DNA of 28,526 nucleotides from JAAYLU01 sp964458805 (GTDB lineage Bacteria > Synergistota > Synergistia > Synergistales > Aminobacteriaceae). The stretch lies in NCBI GenBank assembly GCA_964458805.1, contig CAYWKH010000015.1, positions 1 through 28,526 of the forward strand. Reading direction: 5' to 3'. A program made the translations under genes and the position numbers. The first letter of the stretch is position 1; each line of letters opens with the position of its first letter. The notes beneath the pieces are model-generated. The model saw only the letters and a list, made by a program, of their open reading frames with translations, did not search any database and was not told the origin of the DNA. Positions 8,466-16,391 of the stretch are shown piece by piece.

Positions 8466-8494
8466 ATATTATCACCCTATCGGGCATTTTTCAA
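8466..8494 (-). promoter_or_regulatory. Promoter of tRNA-Arg, possibly also of DUF1850-TRAP
   Basis: On the minus strand TTGAAA (-35, 8489-8494), a 17-base spacer and TAATAT (-10, 8466-8471) with TGA before the -10 form a good sigma-70 promoter between ribF and the tRNA. No separate promoter was seen for DUF1850, so readthrough from here is possible. Confidence 0.65.
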
Positions 8495-8510
8495 GCCAGT
8501 TTAGCAGAAA

Positions 8511-9417
8511 TCAGAAAAAGGCCGCCGCCAGGCGACGATACAGGTCGCGATCGACGGAATGAGCCTCGATGAACCTGCTCCTGGCTTCCTCCGAGTCGAT
8601 GTCCATCCTTCGCACCAGGTCGGCGGCCGAATGGAAAGTGGCCTCCCGACGGATGTGCGCCTCGATGAAAACGAGGATATCCTTTCCGTAGAGCGATCCC
8701 TCGAAATCGAGAATATAAGTCTCGAAACGGGTGGAACGACGGTCCGCGAGGAAGGTCGGGTTGTACCCGATATTCAGCGCCCCGGGACGCCAGTCGCCTT
8801 CCAGCAGGACGGACGCCGCGTATACGCCTCTCCTCGGCGCGGTCTTATCCGGCCCGTAGAGCACGTTGGCCGTCGGGTACCCTAGCGATCTGCCCCGGCC
8901 GTCTCCGTGTACCACCCTCCCCTGAAAAAAGAAGGGGTATCCCAGGAGCCTCTTAGCGTCAATCACGCTCCCCTCCTGGACGAGCCTTCTGATCCTGCTG
9001 CTGCTGACCTTCTCCGCCCCGTCGGAGAGGGTTTTCACCGTATCGAACGCCCATTTCCTGTCGTGGGAGAGCGCGCGAAGAAAGTCGGCGTCGCCCGCCC
9101 GGTCGCCTCCGAAACGGTAGTCCTCCCCCACGACCACCCCGCTCAGCGGCATCAAACTCTCCAGCAGGACTATAAATTCTCCCGGGGGCATCTTTGCAAG
9201 GCTTCTGTCAAAGGGAATTTTGATAATCCGGGGTATGCCGAAAAAACGCGCCAGGTAGTCGCGCTCCTCCTCGGTGAAGAGGGATTGCGTCGCAGCGTCG
9301 CTTATCACCGTGTCCGGATGTGGANNNNNNNNNNNNNNNCGCCAGGCTCCGCGCCCTGTCGAACAAGAGGGCGTGGCCGGTGTGAAAGCCGTCGAAGGCG
9401 CCCAGTACGGCTATCAT
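8511..9417 (-). CDS. ribF: Bifunctional riboflavin kinase/FAD synthetase, interrupted by an assembly gap
   Basis: RibF makes FMN from riboflavin and then FAD. The N-terminal adenylyltransferase starts at ATG 9417 with MIAVLGAFDGFHTGHALLF, containing the nucleotide-binding GxFDGxHxGH motif. After 15 Ns, the frame resumes with PHPDTVISDAATQ, which matches the conserved PHP site. The C-terminal flavokinase has VVHGDGRGRSLGYPTANVL, GVYAASVLLEG, NIGYNPTF and ETYILDFEGSLYG. The two parts are in different frames across the N run, so the true gap length must be 2 modulo 3; by family comparison more than 15 bases are missing. The start overlaps the truB stop as ATGA, with GGGGAGGAG upstream. The gene is probably intact in the organism. 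Confidence 0.93.
9325..9339. other. Assembly gap (15 Ns) within ribF
   Basis: Fifteen undetermined bases interrupt ribF between the GxFDGxHxGH block and the PHP motif. The reading frame does not continue across 15 bases, so the run is a placeholder and not a measured length. Confidence 0.95.
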
Positions 9418-10328
9418 TCGATCTCCTCCCCGGCTATGTTTGTTACCGGGACGAATAATCCCTCCGGGCGAATGCGGCCGAAGCTGAAGTGACCCCCCGA
9501 GATGACTACCGCCCCGTACGTAGGGGAGATCGAGCCCTCCTGCGAGAAGTCAAGGCTCGAGAGACGGACTTCAAGGCCGTCTCTCAGCCGCCTATATACA
9601 TCGTCGTCCCCCCGGTACAGGTGGAAATTCTCCGCGAGCCGGGAGAGAGGCGTCAGGCGGGATAGAAGATCGACTTCTCCATTCGCCAACTCCTCGTACG
9701 AGATGGCGGTCTCGAGGGACATGCTTCCGGTGCTGATACGGACCAGGCGGTATACATACGCTCCGCAACCGAGTTTTCTGCCTATATCTCTTGCCAGGCT
9801 CCTTATGTACGTCCCTTTTCCGCATACGACTTTAAGCGTGTGAATGGTCTCGTCGCCGGCGGATTTCTTCAGGGTGATCGACCTGACAAAGACCGGTCGC
9901 CCCGAAAGAAACGCGCTCTCCCCCGAGCGGGCCAGCTTGTGGGCCCTTACACCGTCGACCTTGACTGCCGAGATGTCGGGCGGGGTCTGCATTCGCAACC
10001 CCATGAAGGAGGGCAGCAGCCTCTTCAGCAGGGAGGCTGAACCGGGCGGAATCTCTCCCGAGAAGACCGGCTCTCCCGAGTAGTCATCAGTGGTGCGCTC
10101 CTCTCCCAGGGCCAGGTCGGCCTCGTAAACCTTCGAAAGTGACATCACTAGCTCGCAGGCACGCGTCGCTCCCCCGACGAGCAGGACAAGCAACCCCTCC
10201 GCGGTTGAGTCCAGCGCGCCTCCGTGGCCGACCTTGATCGCCCTGCCCAGCCGTCGCTTGGCTATTGAGCAGCACACGGAACTCCGCACGCCCGCAGGTT
10301 TATTTAGAAGCAGAAGTCCGCTCGGCAT
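9414..10328 (-). CDS. truB: tRNA pseudouridine-55 synthase TruB
   Basis: TruB converts U55 of the tRNA T loop to pseudouridine. The ATG at 10328 gives about 304 residues and starts with the family pattern SGLLLLNKPAGVRSS. The catalytic block reads VGHGGALDSTAEGLL, where the aspartate is the catalytic residue; the usual context is GTLDPxATG, so several flanking residues differ. Further family motifs are KVYEADLALGEERTTDD, PPDISAVKVDGVRAHKLAR and GTYIRSLARDIG. An upstream in-frame start would add 19 residues not seen in the family. The start lies inside the 3' end of nrnA (29-base overlap), and the stop overlaps the ribF start. Confidence 0.94.
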   Translation of the reverse strand: MPSGLLLLNKPAGVRSSVCCSIAKRRLGRAIKVGHGGALDSTAEGLLVLLVGGATRACELVMSLSKVYEADLALGEERTTDDYSGEPVFSGEIPPGSASLLKRLLPSFMGLRMQTPPDISAVKVDGVRAHKLARSGESAFLSGRPVFVRSITLKKSAGDETIHTLKVVCGKGTYIRSLARDIGRKLGCGAYVYRLVRISTGSMSLETAISYEELANGEVDLLSRLTPLSRLAENFHLYRGDDDVYRRLRDGLEVRLSSLDFSQEGSISPTYGAVVISGGHFSFGRIRPEGLFVPVTNIAGEEIE

Positions 10329-11310
10329 ACGTCTTTTCCACCAACTCCTGGATCGCGCGAACAGCTTCCGGCAGGGAGAGTTCAAGCAGACAACCCGCGG
10401 CCTGCCTGTGTCCGCCTCCGCCGAATGACCGCGCTATCTCCGCGGCCTCGACCGCGCCCCTGGACCTGAGCGATACGCGGACATATCCGTCATCCTCCGT
10501 GAAAAGAGCGGAGAACGATACGCCGCGCAGCGTGAACAGGTCGCTATTGATAGAATCGCTGTCGGAAGGGTCACTCCCTGTGTTTTCAAAATCCTGCCTT
10601 CTCAGCCAGGTGAACGCCGCGAACCCGCTTGATACGAAGGCTCTTGATAGGGCTATTCCCCTAAGGTGAAGCGCCTGTGGCGTCGCGGAGCTTCTCAGCA
10701 GGTCGTTTATCTTCGCCGGGCAGACCCCACTGTCCAGCAGGTTGGCCGCCACCCTGTGCGTGCGGGCGGACGTGCAGGAGAACGAAAAATTGCCGCAATC
10801 GGAGACGATCGCGGTATACAGTGCCTCCAGCGCTTCCGTATTCAGCTGGAGGCCCCATTCGTCAATCAGCATCCAGACTATCTCTCCGGTCGAGGATGCG
10901 TGGACATCTATGTAGTTCACCGTGCCGAACATCTCGTTGTCGGCGTGGTGATCGAGGTTTACAAGGTGGACGGACGGTGGGAGGGACGCGATCTCGTCGA
11001 CCGAGCGCGCACGAGTCGACGTGTCAAGAGCTACCACAGCGGTTCCGGCATCGGGGGGAGGAGAGCTCAAGTCCAGTCCGGGGCGGTATTCCTCAGTGAA
11101 CGGCAGGAACATGTAGTTGGACGGAACAATGTCAGGCCCTCCCCACGCAACCGTCTTGCCGAGGCCCTTGGCAGCGGAGACCAGGGCGCTAGCCGACCCT
11201 AACGCATCACCGTCGGGGTGCACGTGACACAGGACTATCCAGTGCGAAGCGCCGGACAGTATGTCGATCACGCGTGAAAACCGGCTGGACTCCGAGGGAG
11301 CGCTTGTCAA
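10300..11310 (-). CDS. nrnA: DHH-family oligoribonuclease/pAp phosphatase NrnA
   Basis: This DHH/DHHA1 phosphoesterase is expected to degrade short RNA or dinucleotides and pAp, or cyclic-dinucleotide products. The DHH domain shows CHVHPDGDALGSASALV, VALDTSTRA and LDHHADNEMFG; the C-terminal DHHA1 domain ends with the GGGGHRQAAGCLL substrate motif. The frame opens at 11394 inside rbfA, but TTG 11310 follows the rbfA stop by 7 bases and has GGGGGAG ten bases upstream. It gives 336 residues, near the family's usual 310-330. The order rbfA-nrnA-truB-ribF is the normal Gram-positive arrangement. The exact start is uncertain. Confidence 0.9.
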   Translation of the reverse strand: MTSAPSESSRFSRVIDILSGASHWIVLCHVHPDGDALGSASALVSAAKGLGKTVAWGGPDIVPSNYMFLPFTEEYRPGLDLSSPPPDAGTAVVALDTSTRARSVDEIASLPPSVHLVNLDHHADNEMFGTVNYIDVHASSTGEIVWMLIDEWGLQLNTEALEALYTAIVSDCGNFSFSCTSARTHRVAANLLDSGVCPAKINDLLRSSATPQALHLRGIALSRAFVSSGFAAFTWLRRQDFENTGSDPSDSDSINSDLFTLRGVSFSALFTEDDGYVRVSLRSRGAVEAAEIARSFGGGGHRQAAGCLLELSLPEAVRAIQELVEKTYAERTSASK

Positions 11311-11317
11311 GACAGAG

Positions 11318-11731
11318 TCACTCCCCCGCCTGCCTAGAGCAGGACTGCCTCTCTTCGCCAGCCTGCTCTTGCGCGTCTTGATTCCCGTCAGCAACGGGCC
11401 TCAGCGAGTCCAGGATTAGGTCTATGCTCTGCCCGTAGTCCGCGCTGCTGTCGATATGGAAGGAGAGAGAGGGCACCTGTCGAATGGTTAGCAGCTTTCC
11501 CAGATGGCTGCGCATAGCCCCGGCCGCGCCGAGCAGCGCCTCGCCAACCCTTTCGCGATCCGACGGGTCAAGGGTGGTGAAGTAGACCTTGGCCCTCTCC
11601 AGATCCTTGGAACAGTCCACATCTGTGATAATCGCCTTTTTTGCAGTTTCATTCTTGATGTGGTTTCCCAGCATCAGTGAAATTTCTCTTTGTATCTGTT
11701 TGTTTATCCTTTGCATGCGAAATGTCGTCAT
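11318..11731 (-). CDS. rbfA: Ribosome-binding factor A
   Basis: RbfA assists late maturation of the 30S subunit and 16S rRNA 5' processing. The KH-like fold is recognisable in RMQRINKQIQREISLMLG, ITDVDCSKDLERAKVYFTTL and the terminal PSLSFHIDSSADYGQSIDLI segment. After the core there is a polar tail rich in Gln, Glu and Arg. The length of 137 residues is slightly above the usual 115-130. The ATG at 11731 has GAGGTAG upstream; a second ATG at 11716 would start at MQRINK. The 5' end overlaps the end of ylxP by 83 bases. Confidence 0.94.
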   Translation of the reverse strand: MTTFRMQRINKQIQREISLMLGNHIKNETAKKAIITDVDCSKDLERAKVYFTTLDPSDRERVGEALLGAAGAMRSHLGKLLTIRQVPSLSFHIDSSADYGQSIDLILDSLRPVADGNQDAQEQAGEERQSCSRQAGE

Positions 11732-12047
11732 ATCGTGCTACCTCGCGCCAATGGTATTGAATCGTATACTCCCCGGTCTCCTCTTCTTCGACCAGGAACG
11801 AGTATACGGCGTGAAGCCTCTCCTCCGCCATGGAGACCCCGGACGCCACCGCGGACACGGCAAGAAACACCTCCGACCAGCTTCCGTCCGGGCCGATGTC
11901 CATGGCCGACACGTTCCATCGCCGCCTTATCCTGTCCAAAAGCGAACGGACCACCTGCCTGCGGTCCTTCATGCTCCTGCTGCAAGATATCTCCAGCGCG
12001 ACGAACAGAAGTCCGGAGCAGGGAGCGGGGACATTGTCCCGCGACAT
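11649..12047 (-). CDS. ylxP: DUF503 family protein YlxP
   Basis: This small protein sits between infB and rbfA, as ylxP does in Firmicutes. The family core is FVALEISCSRSMKDRRQVVR, then a long basic helix and VSAVASGVSMAEERLHAV. Function is not well defined; a role in ribosome assembly or translation is inferred from its constant neighbours. The ATG at 12047 shares a base with the infB stop (TGATG), indicating translational coupling. The protein is 132 residues, whereas the family is usually about 90-100. The extra C-terminal region (after YTIQYHWREV) is polar, and its coding sequence runs 83 bases into rbfA. Confidence 0.85.
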   Translation of the reverse strand: MSRDNVPAPCSGLLFVALEISCSRSMKDRRQVVRSLLDRIRRRWNVSAMDIGPDGSWSEVFLAVSAVASGVSMAEERLHAVYSFLVEEEETGEYTIQYHWREVARYDDISHAKDKQTDTKRNFTDAGKPHQE

Positions 12048-14029
12048 CAGAGATGCCGCTTCTCCTCGATGATCTCGTAGGCCTCCAGTATGTCGCCCTC
12101 CGTTACATCCTGGTAGTTGGACAGGCTGATTCCACACTCGTACCCCGCAGCTACCTCCCTGGCATCGTCCTTGAAGCGCCGCAGATTAGCCAACGAGCCG
12201 TCCCAGACGACGATCCCGTTTCGGATCAGGCGAATGCGAGCGTTTCTTCTTATTACGCCCTCCAGGACGTAGCTGCCTGCCACGTTGCCGGCCTTGGGCA
12301 CTCTTATCACCTGGCGGACCTCGGCCTGGCCCAGGGTGTTCTCCCGGATATTCGGCTTGAGCATCCCCTCGAGTGCGGCCTTCACGTCGTCGATCGCGTC
12401 GTAAATTATGTTGTAAAGCCTTATCTGCACGCCCTCGGCCTCCGCGGCCCTCTTGGCGTTGGCGTCGGGGCGCACGTTGAACCCGATGATTACTGCGTTG
12501 GAAGCAGAGGCCAGCATGACGTCGGACTCGGCTATTCCTCCCACGCCCCGGTGGACTATGTTTATGCCGACCTCGTTCGTGGCCATCTTCTCGAGGGACG
12601 CCGCCAGCGCCTCTCCCGATCCCTGCACATCGCACTTCAACAGGAGGTTTAGCAGGGGGATCTCCCCCTCCTTAAGCTGCGAGTAGAGCTCCTCCAGTGT
12701 CAGCTTCCTGGGTCCGCCCTGCAAAGCGCTGCGAGCCTCCTGCTCTCTCGCGCCGAGGGCGTCGCGGGCCTCCCGCTCGGTCTGCACGGCCCTGAATGTC
12801 TCCCCCGGCTGGGGTACGGCGGTAAGGCCGAGTATCTCAACGGGAGTGCTCGGCCCTGCACAGTCTATCGGGCTGCCTTCGGCGTCCAGCATAGCCCGAA
12901 TCTTTCCCCAGGCCGAGTCGAAAAGCACGATATCGCCCTTGCACAGCGAGCCCTGCTGGACCAGGACGGTCGCCACAGCACCCTTGCCCCTGTCCAGCTT
13001 GGCCTCGACGACCACGCCCTCCGGGCGGGCTGTCGGGTCCGCCTTCAGCTCCTCCATCTCCGCTACGAGCAGGATCATCTCGAGCAGCTGCGGTATGCCC
13101 TGTCCGGACTTCGCTGAAACCTCGACCATTATCGTGGAACCGCCCCACTCCTCCGGAGCCAGTCCCACGTCGGAGAGCTGCTGGCGCACCCTGTCCGGCT
13201 TTGCCGCTGGCTTGTCCACCTTGTTTATGGCCACGACTATCGGGACGCCCGCAGCTTTCGCGTGGTTTATAGCCTCCCGCGTCTGCGGCATGACACCGTC
13301 GTCGGCGGCGACCACAAGGATGGCGACATCCGTCGCCTGTGCCCCGCGCGCCCGCATGGCTGTAAAGGCCTCGTGCCCGGGAGTGTCCAGGAATACGATC
13401 TTTTTGCCCTCGTGCTGGACGATGGACGCCCCTATGTGCTGGGTTATTCCCCCGGCCTCCCTGGCCGTGATATTGGTCTTCCTGATGAAGTCCAGCAGGG
13501 TCGTCTTCCCGTGGTCGACGTGACCCATGACGGTCACGATCGGAGGCCTGGGCTCCATGTCTGCGCCGGTGAACGGTCCGCGCTTTATCACCTCGCAGAC
13601 TCCGGATTCTCCCTCCTGGTCGGAGTCGGGGCAGGCCAGGGTCAGCACGACCCCGAAAGATTCGCCGAGGGCGGATAGGCAGCGGTCGTCGACAGGGCTG
13701 TCCGCCGGTACCATCAGTCCGGCGTTCACAAGTCGGGCGACCGCCTCCGCCGGCTTGATTCCAAGGAGTTCAGCCACGGCCTTTACCGTGGACCCAGATG
13801 AGACCTCGAAAGTTGCGCTTTTAATCACTTTCCGCTCCTCTTTCTCTGGTTTTTGTACAGTGTCGGGTTTGTCCTCGGCCAGGACTTCCTCAAGAAGCCT
13901 GGCGGTCTCGTTGTCTATAGAACTCATGTGGGTTTTCACATCCACGCCAAGATCCGCCAGGTGATCCAGCAGCTCTTTATTGCTCTTGCCCAGCATCTTC
14001 GCAAGTTCGTATACGCGTATTTTACTCAT
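12047..14029 (-). CDS. infB: Translation initiation factor IF-2
   Basis: IF-2 is the GTPase that places initiator tRNA on the 30S subunit and joins subunits. The 660-residue protein has an N-terminal IF2_N helix domain (MSKIRVYELAKMLGKSNKEL), a second IF2_N-like domain around residues 75-125, and a GTPase domain with GHVDHGKT (169-176), DTPGHEAF and NKVD. Beta-barrel and C-terminal fMet-tRNA-binding domains follow. The linker between the IF2_N repeats and the G domain is short, so this is a compact IF-2. Two consecutive ATGs occur at 14032 and 14029; GGGGAG is three and six bases away respectively, which favours 14029. The start overlaps the ylxQ stop. Confidence 0.97.
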   Translation of the reverse strand: MSKIRVYELAKMLGKSNKELLDHLADLGVDVKTHMSSIDNETARLLEEVLAEDKPDTVQKPEKEERKVIKSATFEVSSGSTVKAVAELLGIKPAEAVARLVNAGLMVPADSPVDDRCLSALGESFGVVLTLACPDSDQEGESGVCEVIKRGPFTGADMEPRPPIVTVMGHVDHGKTTLLDFIRKTNITAREAGGITQHIGASIVQHEGKKIVFLDTPGHEAFTAMRARGAQATDVAILVVAADDGVMPQTREAINHAKAAGVPIVVAINKVDKPAAKPDRVRQQLSDVGLAPEEWGGSTIMVEVSAKSGQGIPQLLEMILLVAEMEELKADPTARPEGVVVEAKLDRGKGAVATVLVQQGSLCKGDIVLFDSAWGKIRAMLDAEGSPIDCAGPSTPVEILGLTAVPQPGETFRAVQTEREARDALGAREQEARSALQGGPRKLTLEELYSQLKEGEIPLLNLLLKCDVQGSGEALAASLEKMATNEVGINIVHRGVGGIAESDVMLASASNAVIIGFNVRPDANAKRAAEAEGVQIRLYNIIYDAIDDVKAALEGMLKPNIRENTLGQAEVRQVIRVPKAGNVAGSYVLEGVIRRNARIRLIRNGIVVWDGSLANLRRFKDDAREVAAGYECGISLSNYQDVTEGDILEAYEIIEEKRHL

Positions 14030-14360
14030 CATTTTCTCCCCCTTCCGCAAGCAGTTGCAGTATTCTCTGCGCGAGACCGCTGCGTAACGGCAAAGCAACT
14101 ACTTTTACCTTTCTGGAACCCACTGCCGCCGAGAGGTTCTCAACCGATAACCCGGGTGGTTCCACCACGACGAAATCTCCCCTGTCGCTTCCTCTCTGGC
14201 AGGATCTGTAGAAGGAGGAACCAGCCTCTGCGAAGACCACCAAAAGTCCCTCCTGGCTCGCCCGTTTCAATTTTATAGAGTCCTGCCCGATAAGAAGCTC
14301 CCCGGAGCGACGTGCGAGGCCCAGGCACGAGAGCAACCTCGCCATTGCCTGATCATTCAT
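14022..14360 (-). CDS. ylxQ: L7Ae/L30e-family RNA-binding protein YlxQ
   Basis: This 112-residue protein occupies the ylxQ position between ylxR and infB. It begins with ARLLSCLGLARRSGELLIGQ, the typical start of bacterial L7Ae-like proteins that bind kink-turn RNA. The middle (LLVVFAEAGSS) fits the fold. Its exact cellular role is unclear. ATG 14360 overlaps the ylxR stop by 8 bases and has GAGGAAGGA upstream; its own stop overlaps the infB start by 8 bases. Confidence 0.85.
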   Translation of the reverse strand: MNDQAMARLLSCLGLARRSGELLIGQDSIKLKRASQEGLLVVFAEAGSSFYRSCQRGSDRGDFVVVEPPGLSVENLSAAVGSRKVKVVALPLRSGLAQRILQLLAEGGENDE

Positions 14361-14640
14361 CGTGGCGTCCTTCCTCCGTCTTAGCCTCCCGAATCGCGCG
14401 CAGCAGCTCCTCGTACAGGGACGCGTCCACCCTGGTCCTCAGGGCTTTCGAAAGGGCGTCCCTCTGCCTGGCGGCCGCAAGGCAGGCCTCGGAGATACAG
14501 ATATAAGCCCCCCGCCCGGGTTGCCTGCCTGAAGGATCAACTTTCAGCAATCCCTCCGGGGTCTTCACTATCCGCAGCATCTCCCGCTTCGGGGACTCCT
14601 CCCGGCAACCGACGCATGTCCTCGGGCGCCGTCTCTTCAG
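14353..14640 (-). CDS. ylxR: YlxR (DUF448) RNA-binding protein, start uncertain
   Basis: YlxR is a small protein encoded between nusA and ylxQ; in some bacteria it acts as an RNA- or DNA-binding regulator and RNase P partner. The diagnostic RTCVGCREESPKREMLRIV block and PGRGAYICISEACLAAARQ are both present in one frame. The first ATG in that frame (14580) lies after the RTCVGC block, so a start there would cut off the conserved motif. Upstream in the same frame there is no ATG, GTG or TTG before the stop-free region enters nusA. Candidates are CTG 14640 and ATA 14655; the latter lies five bases after GGAGGGG. A one-base sequence error near ATG 14648 is the other explanation. Coordinates use CTG as a minimum. 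Confidence 0.8.
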   Translation of the reverse strand: MKRRRPRTCVGCREESPKREMLRIVKTPEGLLKVDPSGRQPGRGAYICISEACLAAARQRDALSKALRTRVDASLYEELLRAIREAKTEEGRHDE

Positions 14641-14651
14641 TCCTGCATCGC

Positions 14652-15755
14652 CTATTTGGACCCCTCCTCCTCGATGATGTCCTGGAAGATGTCGTGCAGG
14701 GTGGGCATTCTCTCCGGTTCGAGCGCGTTGATATCAATCTTCCAGCCGGTAAGGCGAGCGGCGAGGCGGACGTTCTGCCCGGCCTTTCCTATGGCGAGAG
14801 AGAGCTGCTCCGGCCTTGCGTAGACGGTGACCGTCTTCTCCTGCTCCAGGACCGGCTCGATCTTCACGACCTTGGCGGGCGAGAGGGAGTTCCTGACATA
14901 TTGCAGCGGATCGCCGCTCCAAACTATGACGTCCACCTTTTCCCCGCACAGCTCCTTGCTGATGGCCTTGATCCTGGCGCCATTGTTCCCGACGCATGCG
15001 CCAACGGGATCGACATTTACGTCGAGAGACTGGACAGCGACCTTCGCCCGAGCGCCGGCCTCGCGCACGATGTTCTTGATATCGATGACGCCCTCGCGAA
15101 TCTCGGGCACCTCGAGCTCAAGGAGCTTGCGCAGAAGCCCGGGGTGAGTCCTCGAAACCACGATCTTCGGGCCCCGCGTCGTCTGCCTGACATCCAGAAG
15201 GAACAGCTTTATCCTGTCCCCGGGAAGGTACTTTTCGCTGACGATCCTCTCCTCGCGGGGCAGTATCGCCTCCGTCCTGTCGTTGAGCCGGATCAGCACC
15301 TGGTCGTTCTCGGACTTGAACACCACGCCGGTGACTAGATCCCCCACCCTGTCGGAGAACTCCTCGAATATGATCTGCCGCTCGGCGTCCTTCAATCTCT
15401 GGATGATGACCTGCCGAGCCGTCTGCGCGGCTATGCGGCCGAAATTCTCGGGGTTCCGCTCTATACGTATATAGTCGCCCTCGGTGACATCTACGAAACC
15501 GCGGGACTGTGCCTCCTCAAGCAAGATCTGGGTGTCGGGGCTCGTTATGACGTCAACCACCTGTCTGACCTCGCAAATGGAGATCTCGCCGTTCTCGCCG
15601 TCGATGTGAACCTCCACATCCTGGTTCCCGCCCTGGAACTTCCTGTATGCGGAGATCAACGCCGCCTCGAGGCTCGACTCGATGATCTCCTGGGAAAGGC
15701 CCCGCTCCTTGACGATCTGTGAAAGAGCACGGGCGAAGTCGCGACCAAGCTGCAT
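14652..15755 (-). CDS. nusA: Transcription termination/antitermination factor NusA
   Basis: NusA binds RNA polymerase and nascent RNA and modulates pausing, termination and antitermination. Its 367 residues hold an N-terminal polymerase-binding domain (through ALISAYRKFQGGNQDVEV), an S1 domain (about 135-200, VGDLVTGVVFKSENDQVLI) and two KH domains with the motifs VGACVGNNGARIKAI and LAIGKAGQNVRLAARL. The C-terminal acidic repeats of proteobacterial NusA are absent, as in Gram-positive NusA. The ATG at 15755 has GGGAGGAG nine bases upstream and follows the rimP stop directly. Confidence 0.97.
   Translation of the reverse strand: MQLGRDFARALSQIVKERGLSQEIIESSLEAALISAYRKFQGGNQDVEVHIDGENGEISICEVRQVVDVITSPDTQILLEEAQSRGFVDVTEGDYIRIERNPENFGRIAAQTARQVIIQRLKDAERQIIFEEFSDRVGDLVTGVVFKSENDQVLIRLNDRTEAILPREERIVSEKYLPGDRIKLFLLDVRQTTRGPKIVVSRTHPGLLRKLLELEVPEIREGVIDIKNIVREAGARAKVAVQSLDVNVDPVGACVGNNGARIKAISKELCGEKVDVIVWSGDPLQYVRNSLSPAKVVKIEPVLEQEKTVTVYARPEQLSLAIGKAGQNVRLAARLTGWKIDINALEPERMPTLHDIFQDIIEEEGSK
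14661..14667 (-). promoter_or_regulatory. Shine-Dalgarno candidate for ylxR
   Basis: Minus-strand GGAGGGG near the 3' end of nusA is well placed (5 bases) for an in-frame ATA at 14655 and also lies upstream of an out-of-frame ATG at 14648. It is the only strong ribosome site near the ylxR 5' end. Confidence 0.4.
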
Positions 15756-15757
15756 TT

Positions 15758-16258
15758 TTAGGAACTCCTCCCTTTGTCCGCCTTCTCCTCGAAGACAAGA
15801 TTACCCCTGGTTATTATGGCAAAAGGAACCTCGACCACTCGCTCCTCCCCCTGATCCGGCGTCTCCAGCTCGAACGTCACGGAATCATCCCCGGCCGACA
15901 GGATAGTACCGCGCAGGCTCTTCTTGCCGCTCACCGGGATGCGCGTCCTCAGCCGGGCCTTTCGCCCGGTGAAGCGGACGTAATCCCCGCCGTCGAACAG
16001 GGGACGCTCGATCCCGGGGGAACTTACCTCCAGGAAGAACTTCCCCGGCACCAGGTCCGGGTGTTCGTCGAGAAACGAGCCCAGGGCTTTCGATACCGTC
16101 TCGCAGTCCCGGACGGATATACCCCCGACCATGTCGATGAAGACTCTCAAGAACTGGGCTTTCCCCTCGGTGACCAATTCAATGCCCACACAATCATACC
16201 CCAACTCCGATACGATGACGCGCAGTGGTTTGAACGCGTTTTTGCCGCCCGTATCCAC
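15758..16258 (-). CDS. rimP: Ribosome maturation factor RimP
   Basis: RimP acts in 30S subunit maturation and is the usual first gene of the nusA-infB operon. Family motifs are FLRVFIDMVGGISVRDCETV, EVSSPGIERPLFDGGDY and the C-terminal SH3-like domain starting at RGTILSAGDDSVTFEL. The frame is open up to 16339, but the upstream part encodes the leader hairpin. GTG 16258 has GAGGG six bases upstream and gives 166 residues. An ATG at 16264 touches that ribosome site and is less likely. An attenuator-like hairpin precedes the start by about 25 bases. Confidence 0.92.
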   Translation of the reverse strand: MDTGGKNAFKPLRVIVSELGYDCVGIELVTEGKAQFLRVFIDMVGGISVRDCETVSKALGSFLDEHPDLVPGKFFLEVSSPGIERPLFDGGDYVRFTGRKARLRTRIPVSGKKSLRGTILSAGDDSVTFELETPDQGEERVVEVPFAIITRGNLVFEEKADKGRSS

Positions 16259-16282
16259 ATCCATCCCTCGCTTCTCTATTGT

Positions 16283-16312
16283 AAAAAACAAAGAGTGGGA
16301 AAACCCACTCTT
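16283..16312 (-). terminator. Intrinsic terminator/attenuator in the rimP leader
   Basis: The arms 16291-16299 (aagagtggg) and 16304-16312 (cccactctt) form a perfect 9-bp stem with a 4-base loop. On the minus strand it is followed by TGTTTTTT (16283-16290). It lies between an extended -10 promoter (16345-16353) and the rimP start, so it sits in the leader of the rimP-nusA-infB operon. It may also simply end the acidic small gene upstream. Confidence 0.8.
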
Positions 16313-16344
16313 CGCAGACAACCTCAAATTCCCCTCCAAACGGC

Positions 16345-16353
16345 ATTATACCA
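16345..16353 (-). promoter_or_regulatory. Extended -10 promoter of the rimP-nusA-infB operon
   Basis: Minus-strand TGG (16351-16353) adjoins a perfect TATAAT (16345-16350). No convincing -35 is found. Transcription would start near 16338 and give a leader of about 80 bases that contains the terminator hairpin. Confidence 0.75.
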
Positions 16354-16391
16354 TAAAAAAGGGAAAAACAGTGCGCTGTCACACCCCGGCG

